Origin: Flavobacteriaceae bacterium
Lineage (GTDB): Bacteria; Bacteroidota; Bacteroidia; Flavobacteriales; Flavobacteriaceae
Direction: 5' to 3'
Length of the DNA: 6,797 nucleotides
NCBI GenBank assembly: GCA_014239895.1
Contig: JAAZXZ010000038.1
Span: forward strand, 1-6,797
The notes below the pieces were generated by a model. The model did not search any database and was not told the origin of the DNA. It saw only the letters and a list, made by a program, of their open reading frames with translations. The first letter of the stretch is position 1. Each line of letters starts with the position of its first letter. The translations under genes were made by a program, and so were the position numbers. Below, one piece after another: positions 1 to 5,471 of the stretch.

Positions 1-474
1 AGAATTATTTTGTATTAGATCTTTCATATTATCAAGAGATATAAATTTTAATTCTTCAACTTCATTATTATTAAAATCTAGATCAATTTCATTAGAACTT
101 ATTTTATATATATAAGTGTGGTGAAATTCTCTATCAGTAACATTAGTATAAAATTCTTCAGTATAAAAAACCCCAACTTTTTTTAGCTTTTCCTTTTGAA
201 TTTCGATACCAGTTTCTTCTTTAGATTCTCTAATTACCGCATTTATAAAATTCTCACCATACTTGATATGACCAGCAACTGATACATCCCATATCCCTGG
301 ATTTATTTCCTTTGATTTAGAACGTTTTTGTATTAAAATTTTGCTTTTATCACAGAAAATCCAAAGATGTATTGTGGAGTGGATTATTCCTTTTTTGTGA
401 ATTTCCGACTTAAGAAATTTTTTACCTGTAGGCTTCCCATCATTGGTGTATTCTTCAATATATTCTTTATACAT
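1..474 (-). CDS. Nudix hydrolase, IDI-like subfamily (3' end cut off by window edge)
   Basis: The first 158 codons are present and the C-terminus lies beyond base 1. A complete Nudix box spans residues 68-90 (G68, E74, R82, E83, E86, E87, G89), so a metal-dependent cleavage of a nucleoside-diphosphate-type substrate is expected. The N-terminal part (YIEEYTNDGKPTGK, then H26, H32, H36 and LIQKRS at 47-52) and the PGIWDVSVAGH stretch at 59-69 place it near the isopentenyl-diphosphate isomerase-like Nudix group. The position that aligns with the catalytic cysteine of E. coli Idi is Ala67, so I infer a hydrolase and not an isomerase. The substrate cannot be told from sequence. The ATG at 474 is 7 bases after the stop of the upstream M42 peptidase gene, which suggests one transcript. 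No Shine-Dalgarno sequence is visible, as is usual in Bacteroidota. Family assignment is firm; the physiological role is open. Confidence 0.9.
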   Translation of the reverse strand, partial: MYKEYIEEYTNDGKPTGKKFLKSEIHKKGIIHSTIHLWIFCDKSKILIQKRSKSKEINPGIWDVSVAGHIKYGENFINAVIRESKEETGIEIQKEKLKKVGVFYTEEFYTNVTDREFHHTYIYKISSNEIDLDFNNNEVEELKFISLDNMKDLIQNNS

Positions 475-481
475 AGATTAA

Positions 482-1570
482 TTAAGAAAAATAGCTAAAA
501 TCATCTCCATTTTTAATATTTAGCACCGAGTGGTATATCATTTTTATTACATTTTCAACATCATTTTTATGAACCATTTCAACAGTGGTATGCATGTATC
601 TTAAAGGTAATGATATTAATGCAGAAGGCACTCCACCATTACTATAAGCAAAAGCATCTGTATCAGTACCAGTATATCTTGATGATGCAGCTCTTTGGAA
701 TGGAATTTTATTCTTTTCAGCAGCTTTTATAATTAATTCTCGTAATTTTTGTTGCACTGCAGGTGCATAGCTAATTACAGGTCCTTTATTAATTTCACAG
801 TCTCCTTGAGTTTTTTGATTCATCATTGGGGTTGTCGTATCATGAGTAACATCGGTAACTATTGCAACATTTGGCCTAATTGTTTTTGTAATCATTTCCG
901 CTCCTCTAAGACCAACTTCTTCCTGAACGGAGTTGGTGATATATAATCCAAAAGGCAACTTCTTCTTATTCTCATGAAGTAAACGAGCTACTTCAGCAAT
1001 CATAAATCCCCCAATCCTATTATCTAAAGCTCTGCAAACAAAATTATCTTTATTCAACACATGAAACTCGTCTGGATATGTAATTACACACCCTACATGA
1101 ACACCTAATTTTTCTACTTCTTTCTTAGTTTTACATCCCACATCAATAAATATATTATCAAGTTTAGGGGGTTCTTCTTTTCCAGATTTTCTTGTGTGGA
1201 TAGCAGGCCATCCAAAGACTCCTTTAACAACACCTTTTTCTGTATGTATATTAACAACTTTACTTGGAGCAATTTGATGATCACTTCCACCATTTCTAAT
1301 AACAGATATTAATCCCTTATCAGAGATATAATTAACATACCAAGATATTTCATCAGCGTGACCTTCAATAACAACTTTATATTTACTTTTCGGATTGATC
1401 ACCCCTACAGCACTTCCATATGAATCTGTTATAAACTCATCTACGTATGGTTTTAAATAATTCATCCAGATTTTTTGACCTTCCCATTCATATCCTGTTG
1501 GAGATGCATTGTTTAGATACTTTTCTAAAAATGCTAGAGACTTTTTTGTTATGACATTTTTATTCTTCAT
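482..1570 (-). CDS. M42 family metallo-aminopeptidase (glutamyl aminopeptidase / TET type)
   Basis: This 362-residue protein has the usual length for peptidase family M42, whose members are cytoplasmic, often dodecameric, di-metal aminopeptidases that trim peptides left by larger proteases. All the expected active-site residues can be seen: His71 and Asp73 in GHADEIS, the bridging Asp183 in RALDNRIGG, the catalytic Glu217 and metal-binding Glu218 in SVQEEVGLRGA, Asp240 in VTDVTHD, and His327 in YMHTTVE. The TGTDTDA stretch at 300-306 is also typical of the family. There is no signal peptide. Older annotations call such proteins endoglucanase or cellulase M, which is misleading. The gene is first in a minus-strand pair with the Nudix hydrolase. 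Its promoter should lie in the 1571-1693 region shared with the divergent DUF4294 gene. Substrate preference (acidic, basic or neutral N-termini) cannot be read from the sequence. Confidence 0.95.
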   Translation of the reverse strand: MKNKNVITKKSLAFLEKYLNNASPTGYEWEGQKIWMNYLKPYVDEFITDSYGSAVGVINPKSKYKVVIEGHADEISWYVNYISDKGLISVIRNGGSDHQIAPSKVVNIHTEKGVVKGVFGWPAIHTRKSGKEEPPKLDNIFIDVGCKTKKEVEKLGVHVGCVITYPDEFHVLNKDNFVCRALDNRIGGFMIAEVARLLHENKKKLPFGLYITNSVQEEVGLRGAEMITKTIRPNVAIVTDVTHDTTTPMMNQKTQGDCEINKGPVISYAPAVQQKLRELIIKAAEKNKIPFQRAASSRYTGTDTDAFAYSNGGVPSALISLPLRYMHTTVEMVHKNDVENVIKMIYHSVLNIKNGDDFSYFS

Positions 1571-1611
1571 GTTTGTGAGTAATTAAAAATTTTCTAAAAA
1601 AGAGTATTTAT

Positions 1612-1641
1612 GTAAAAATAAGATGATTTCTTTATTTTTAC
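1612..1641. repeat. Inverted repeat with -7-like elements in the divergent intergenic region
   Basis: Bases 1612-1621 (GTAAAAATAA) are the exact reverse complement of 1632-1641 (TTATTTTTAC), with a 10-base spacer. Each arm carries TATTTTTA, one base off the Bacteroidota -7 consensus TAnnTTTG. The right arm points to the DUF4294 gene (start 53 bases past the element) and the left arm points to the M42 gene (start 42 bases past the element). No TTG -33 element is found at a good spacing on either strand. It could be a pair of divergent promoters, an operator, or a chance AT-rich palindrome. The rest of 1571-1693 shows nothing else I can support. Confidence 0.35.
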
Positions 1642-1693
1642 CCATAATTTTATGTATTAATTTTATTTTCTGAAATAGTATTACAATTTAAAA

Positions 1694-2347
1694 ATGACAA
1701 GAGTTCTATTTTTCCTTTTTTTTCTGAGTACTACAGCTTTTTCTCAAGTTGTTGATTCTGATTCTTTAGTTGATTATATAAAAATTCAAGGTGATTCTGT
1801 CATTAGAAGCTCAATAGGTTTAGATAAGGTTGTTTTATTGCCAAAAAAAGGATTTAAAAATTCAAATGAACTTCAAAAATATCTAATATTAAAACGAAAA
1901 ACACTTAAGGTGTATAACTATGCTGTTTTAGCTTCAAATAGATTAACTACATTAAATGAGAGATTAGCTCCTGTAAAAAGAAGGAGAGATAAGAAAAATT
2001 ACACAAAGAAAATTCAAAAATTTATTGTAAATGAATTCTATGATGAATTAAGAAAATTCACACAAACTGAAGGTCAAATCTTGATTAAACTAATCCATCG
2101 TCAAACAGGAACAACTACCTATAAGCTTATCAAAGAATTAAGAAACGGTTGGATTGCATTTTGGTATAATAATACTGCTAGAATTTTTAATATGTCTTTA
2201 AAGAAGGAATTTGATCCATATACAGTTGAAGAAGATTATCTTATTGAAGATATAATTCAAAGGGCTTTAAGGGATAAAAAATTAGAATACCAAGACCCAG
2301 ATGTAGTCTATGATATATTTGAATTAAATAAAAAATGGGAAAAATAA
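1694..2347 (+). CDS. DUF4294 domain-containing exported protein
   Basis: The protein has 217 residues. A clear N-terminal signal peptide (residues 1-17, hydrophobic core LFFLFFL, likely cut after AFS before Gln18) points to export to the periplasm; there is no lipobox cysteine. From about residue 45 to the end it matches the DUF4294 family as I recall it, which is restricted to Bacteroidota. Recognisable blocks are NYAVLASNRLTTLNERLAP (75-93), an Arg/Lys-rich helix (95-110), and the core TEGQILIKLIHRQTG plus LRNGWIAFWYN (125-159). The domain is basic and mostly helical in look. No catalytic motif is visible and the function is unknown. I recall DUF4294 genes lying beside M42 peptidase genes in other Flavobacteriia, which fits the divergent neighbour here, but this does not reveal a role. 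The ATG at 1694 is preferred because it begins the signal peptide. The stop lies one base from that of the convergent methyltransferase gene. Confidence 0.85.
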   Translation: MTRVLFFLFFLSTTAFSQVVDSDSLVDYIKIQGDSVIRSSIGLDKVVLLPKKGFKNSNELQKYLILKRKTLKVYNYAVLASNRLTTLNERLAPVKRRRDKKNYTKKIQKFIVNEFYDELRKFTQTEGQILIKLIHRQTGTTTYKLIKELRNGWIAFWYNNTARIFNMSLKKEFDPYTVEEDYLIEDIIQRALRDKKLEYQDPDVVYDIFELNKKWEK

Positions 2348-2348
2348 T

Positions 2349-3080
2349 TTAATTAAAAACCATAATTAGTCTATTAGAGGAGTTTTTATTAAAAGAATTC
2401 AGTTTATAGTCTCCATATATTTCTTTAAGTTTTAGATTACAATTCTTAAACATTGCTAAAAAATCGTCCATTCTATAGGCTTTAACTTTTTCTTGAAACT
2501 TATAGGATTTATTATTTAATAAAATGGATATGTCTTTTACTAATAAATCGTTCTCTAAATATCTATTTATTATAAACTTTGTTTTATCAATATTTTTTTC
2601 TTCTTTTTCAACCAAATTATCCAATATATAGTCAATATTAAAAAAATCTATCACAGCTTGTCCGTCTGTTTCTAAATTAGACTTAATACTTTTTATAACG
2701 CTTAAATTTTCAGCATCCTTTTCGTAATACCCAAAACTTGTAAATAAATTAAGAATAAGATCGAATTTTTGATTAAGTGGATACCTCATATCATGAAGTA
2801 TATAATTTAGTTTATCAGATTCATTTTTCTTTGCTTCACTAATATTTTCTTTAGAGATGTCAATTCCAGTTACTTTATGACCGATATTACTTAAATAAAG
2901 ACTGTATCTTCCTCTTCCGCAAGCTAAATCAAGTATAGAGGAGTTTTTATCAATCTGTAGTTTGTTGATTAAATTATTCATAAAATATGTAGCCTCAGAC
3001 GAATTTCTTTCCTTATACAATAGATGGTAAAATGGTGAATTAAACCAATCTAAATACCATTCTGATTTATTGTTTGTCAT
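2349..3080 (-). CDS. Class I SAM-dependent methyltransferase of unknown substrate
   Basis: This 243-residue protein has a full Rossmann-type SAM-binding core. Motif I is ILDLACGRGRYS (49-60), the acidic residue that binds the SAM ribose is Asp74 in VTGIDIS, Asp97 in LHDMRYP fits the adenine-contact position, and FDLILNLFTSFGYY (106-119) is the motif IV region. The N-terminal WYLDWFNSPFYHLLY stretch resembles a small-molecule methyltransferase group common in Bacteroidota. No RNA-binding, NPPY or DPPR signature is present, so a small-molecule or protein substrate is more likely than a nucleic acid base. The C-terminal half (about 150-243) is the probable substrate lid and is rich in Lys and Asn. 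The gene is a single unit read from the 3081-3139 divergent region and ends tail to tail with the DUF4294 gene. I cannot name the substrate. Confidence 0.88.
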   Translation of the reverse strand: MTNNKSEWYLDWFNSPFYHLLYKERNSSEATYFMNNLINKLQIDKNSSILDLACGRGRYSLYLSNIGHKVTGIDISKENISEAKKNESDKLNYILHDMRYPLNQKFDLILNLFTSFGYYEKDAENLSVIKSIKSNLETDGQAVIDFFNIDYILDNLVEKEEKNIDKTKFIINRYLENDLLVKDISILLNNKSYKFQEKVKAYRMDDFLAMFKNCNLKLKEIYGDYKLNSFNKNSSNRLIMVFN

Positions 3081-3100
3081 TAATTAATAATATAACTCTT

Positions 3101-3108
3101 CAAAAATA
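3101..3108 (-). promoter_or_regulatory. Candidate -7 element for the SAM methyltransferase gene
   Basis: Read on the minus strand, 3108 to 3101 is TATTTTTG, an exact match to the Bacteroidota -7 consensus TAnnTTTG. It ends 20 bases before the ATG at 3080. No TTG -33 element lies at the usual spacing, so support rests on the -7 match, the location and the mirror-image element next to it. Confidence 0.45.
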
Positions 3109-3111
3109 AAG

Positions 3112-3119
3112 TATTTTTG
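3112..3119 (+). promoter_or_regulatory. Candidate -7 element for the rlmL-type gene
   Basis: The plus strand reads TATTTTTG, again an exact TAnnTTTG match, ending 20 bases before the ATG at 3140. This would give a leader of about 15 bases. A -33 TTG is not seen at normal spacing (the nearest TTTG, at 3073-3076, is 35 bases upstream). It lies 3 bases from the minus-strand element, so polymerase could occupy only one of the two at a time. Confidence 0.45.
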
Positions 3120-3139
3120 ATTTCAAATAGAAATTATCT

Positions 3140-4291
3140 ATGGAAGAAAATTTTAAAATGGTAGCAAAGACTTTTTATGGGTTTGAGGACATATTGTCAA
3201 ATGAGCTCTTAAAACTAGGTGCTCAGAAAATTGAGAAGGGCTCTAGAAGTGTTAGTTTTTATGGAGATAAAGGGTTTATGTATAAAGCAAATTTAAGTCT
3301 TAGAACTGCTATTAAAATTTTAAAACCAATAAGATCTTTTAAATTTAAAGATCAGGAGGATTTTTATAATAAGATTTATAAGATTGATTGGGAAAAGTAT
3401 TTAAATAAGGACAACTCTTTTCTTGTAAGCTCTATTGTATTCCATTCTCAACTCTTTAATCATTCAAAGTATGTTTCACAAAAAGTTAAAGATGCTGTTG
3501 TTGACCGTTTTAGAGATTTATTTAAGAAAAGACCAGATGTTGAGTTAAAATATCCGGATTTAAGAATTAATATTCATATAAATAGAAACACTTGTAATGT
3601 TTCATTGGATAGTTCTGGAGAATCCTTGCATAAGAGAGGGTATAAAGCTTTTGGTACAGTTGCACCTATAAATGAAGTTTTAGCTGCAGGAATCATTATG
3701 TTGTCTGGATGGAATGGTGATACTGACTTTTTAGACCCTATGTGCGGAGGTGGCACTATACTGATTGAAGCAGCAATGATAGCATGTAATATGGCTCCAA
3801 ATTTAAATAGAAATGAATTTGCTTTTGAAAAATGGAAGGATTGGGATCAAGATCTATTTGAGGTAATTGAAAAATCAGTTATTAGTAAAATAAGAAAATT
3901 TGATCATAAAATTTATGGTTATGACATCTCTAGTGGGGTTATAAAAAAGGCAATAGAAAATATAAAAAATGCTGAATTAAAAATAGACATTAAGGTTGTG
4001 AAAAAAGATTTTCTTTCTACTTCAAAAGATGAAGAGTCAAATCTTCATATTATATTAAACCCACCGTATGATAAAAGAATTTCATATGATGTTAAGGATA
4101 TGTATGCCAGGATTGGAGATACTTTAAAAAATAATTACACTAATTCTAATGTTTGGTTAATAACTAGTAATATTGAAGGGTTAAAACATATAGCACTTCA
4201 TCCATCGAAAAAGATTAAGTTATATAATTCCAATTTAGAGTCTAAACTTGTTAATTATGAGATATATAAAGGGTCTAAAAAGAAGCTGTAG
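3140..4291 (+). CDS. rlmL: THUMP-domain 23S rRNA (guanine-N2) methyltransferase, RlmL/YpsC type
   Basis: The protein has 383 residues and corresponds to the N-terminal half of E. coli RlmL, the part that makes m2G2445 in 23S rRNA. The C-terminal m7G2069 domain found in gammaproteobacterial RlmL is absent, as in the stand-alone YpsC-type proteins of other phyla. An N-terminal RNA-binding region with a THUMP domain covers about residues 5-160, followed by the conserved LHKRGYK linker (163-169). The catalytic domain has motif I FLDPMCGGGTILIEAA (197-212), the SAM-binding acidic motif YGYDIS (259-264) and the amino-methyltransferase motif NPPY (307-310). The ATG at 3140 is favoured over Met7 because the EENFKMVAKTF opening is typical of Bacteroidota members. 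The gene appears to stand alone, transcribed from the divergent region, and its TAG stop abuts the stop of the convergent DUF6048 gene. The m2G2445 target is inferred from homology; another rRNA guanine remains possible. Confidence 0.88.
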   Translation: MEENFKMVAKTFYGFEDILSNELLKLGAQKIEKGSRSVSFYGDKGFMYKANLSLRTAIKILKPIRSFKFKDQEDFYNKIYKIDWEKYLNKDNSFLVSSIVFHSQLFNHSKYVSQKVKDAVVDRFRDLFKKRPDVELKYPDLRINIHINRNTCNVSLDSSGESLHKRGYKAFGTVAPINEVLAAGIIMLSGWNGDTDFLDPMCGGGTILIEAAMIACNMAPNLNRNEFAFEKWKDWDQDLFEVIEKSVISKIRKFDHKIYGYDISSGVIKKAIENIKNAELKIDIKVVKKDFLSTSKDEESNLHIILNPPYDKRISYDVKDMYARIGDTLKNNYTNSNVWLITSNIEGLKHIALHPSKKIKLYNSNLESKLVNYEIYKGSKKKL

Positions 4292-4996
4292 TTATTTTTT
4301 TATAATTGGAATAAGATATGATATTGAGTAGCTAAATCCAGATCCTAAACTAGAGCTATCATATGTACGATTAAATCCTGGAATTGAAATATTGTCAATA
4401 TTGTTTTTTGTCTTTTCAGATATAAGATTTTTTAGTTGCACATTAAACCCTAAAAACAAATTATTTAAAACTTGTGTTTTAACTCCTATAACAAACTCCA
4501 TCCATAAAGCATTTAGATCGTCATTTATAATTGGAATAAATGATGAGGTTTGGCCCCAGGTTTGGCTATTGACATCATATATTGTATAGTTGTTTACTGT
4601 TTGGCTGAAATTAGAAAAACCAATCCTAAATCCAGCATAAATCAAGTTGTCCATTCCCAACCAATTCGTGTACATGTTGTAATCTCCTCCTGCTTTTAAA
4701 TAGTTTCCTTTAGATTCAGTACTTAAATAGTCATTAGTTACAATCCTCTTTTCTGTTCCTATCTCAGATGAGATATAGACATTTTTTAATATTCTTAAAT
4801 CAGCATTTATTTCAATTCCATCATAATCATCGCTAAATGCAGAGTTTAAAATTTTACCTAAGTCTACACCAACTCTTATTCCAAACTTATTTTTAAATGA
4901 TATAGAATCGGTTTCAGTCTGAGAGAATGATAGAATATGGGAGCTAAAAAGCAGGATTATACTAATGTAATATTTTAACATGTGCTTGATTTTCAT
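4292..4996 (-). CDS. DUF6048 family protein, predicted outer-membrane beta-barrel
   Basis: The protein has 234 residues. A signal peptide covers about residues 1-25 (hydrophobic YYISIILLFSS, likely cut before Gln26). The mature part shows repeated short stretches of alternating hydrophobic residues rich in Gly and aromatics (FGIRVGVDLG, IEINADLRI, YISSEIG, LIYAGFRIGFS, WMEFVIGVKTQV, LFLGFNVQL, FSYSISYLIP), as in a small outer-membrane barrel. It resembles DUF6048, a Bacteroidota family of unknown function. The C-terminus ends in PIIKK and lacks the classic terminal aromatic. Two starts are possible: Met1 at 4996, which overlaps the upstream DUF6452 gene by 35 bases, or Met6 at 4981, which leaves a 20-base overlap and still keeps the whole signal peptide. 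The overlap points to coupled translation with the lipoprotein. It is the last gene of the rlmD set. Barrel fold is inferred from pattern only. Confidence 0.8.
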   Translation of the reverse strand: MKIKHMLKYYISIILLFSSHILSFSQTETDSISFKNKFGIRVGVDLGKILNSAFSDDYDGIEINADLRILKNVYISSEIGTEKRIVTNDYLSTESKGNYLKAGGDYNMYTNWLGMDNLIYAGFRIGFSNFSQTVNNYTIYDVNSQTWGQTSSFIPIINDDLNALWMEFVIGVKTQVLNNLFLGFNVQLKNLISEKTKNNIDNISIPGFNRTYDSSSLGSGFSYSISYLIPIIKK

Positions 4997-5471
4997 TAGT
5001 TACTACTGGGTTAACAATTTCAGATTCAGTGATCCACGTATCAGCATAATTATCATTTAAAATTGATAAAAGAGAATAGTTGGTAATAAACCCACATGCC
5101 CTAGAAATAAAAACATCTGTCATTTCATAATCAATATATATATGACTAAGATCTCCAAATATTATATTATTTTCAACAGAATAATTTCTAATAAATCTAA
5201 AGTTTGACGCTCCAATATCATTTCTTAATGGAATTGCAATTGAATCCGTATTTATGCCATTAATATTTTCAATTAAAATCAATTCAGAATCTTTTATTGC
5301 ATAAACTGCCAAAGATTCTACTATTTTACTTTGTTGTGGGTCTAGAGCGTCATAAAAAGTAACTACTAGCTGAGGTGTTGTTTGCGTTGAATCTGGACAA
5401 ATATCATCTTTTTCACAACTTATTATAATAAGAAATGACATTGTTAATATTATTAGCTTGAAATGATTCAT
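4962..5471 (-). CDS. DUF6452 family lipoprotein
   Basis: The protein has 169 residues. A lipoprotein signal peptide is plain: a hydrophobic stretch from residue 5 to 17 and a lipobox ending at Cys19 (IISC). The next residues are E-K-D-D, which fit the K-(D/E)-(D/E) lipoprotein export signal described for Capnocytophaga and related Bacteroidota, so surface exposure is likely. The mature part has the blocks DICPDSTQTTPQLVVTFYD (23-41) and VFISRACGF (120-128) that I associate with DUF6452; Cys25 and Cys126 could form a disulfide. It looks like a small beta-rich domain. No enzyme motif is seen and the function is unknown. The ATG follows the rlmD stop codon with no gap, and the 3' end overlaps the DUF6048 start, so all three genes are probably co-transcribed and translationally coupled. 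An interaction with the DUF6048 barrel is an inference from this arrangement. Confidence 0.85.
   Translation of the reverse strand: MNHFKLIILTMSFLIIISCEKDDICPDSTQTTPQLVVTFYDALDPQQSKIVESLAVYAIKDSELILIENINGINTDSIAIPLRNDIGASNFRFIRNYSVENNIIFGDLSHIYIDYEMTDVFISRACGFITNYSLLSILNDNYADTWITESEIVNPVVTNENQAHVKILH

Noticed and set aside
749..946. A plus-strand open frame of 65 codons.
   Set aside because: It is antisense to the conserved catalytic part of the M42 gene, with no signal or domain; it is a shadow frame.
2375..2950. A 15-base direct repeat (TAGAGGAGTTTTTAT) at 2375-2389 and 2936-2950.
   Set aside because: Both copies lie inside the same methyltransferase gene in the same frame and encode the peptide KNSS at two unrelated sites; only two copies exist and they do not flank anything mobile. 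Shared codon choice explains it.
3574..3756. A minus-strand open frame of 60 codons.
   Set aside because: It lies antisense within the rlmL-type gene over motif I and the LHKRGYK region; nothing supports it as a gene.
4276..4301. A run of A bases before and a run of T bases after the 4291/4292 junction, suggestive of a bidirectional terminator.
   Set aside because: The possible stem is only A-T pairs with a long loop and is not stable enough to call; no G-C stem is present.
4300..4540. The string ATAATTGGAATAA occurs twice, near 4301 and 4527.
   Set aside because: Both are inside the DUF6048 gene and encode the similar peptides IPII in two beta-strand-like stretches. Low-complexity AT-rich coding sequence is enough to explain the match.
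4392..4589. A plus-strand open frame of 65 codons.
   Set aside because: It is antisense to the DUF6048 gene, and its protein has no recognisable features.
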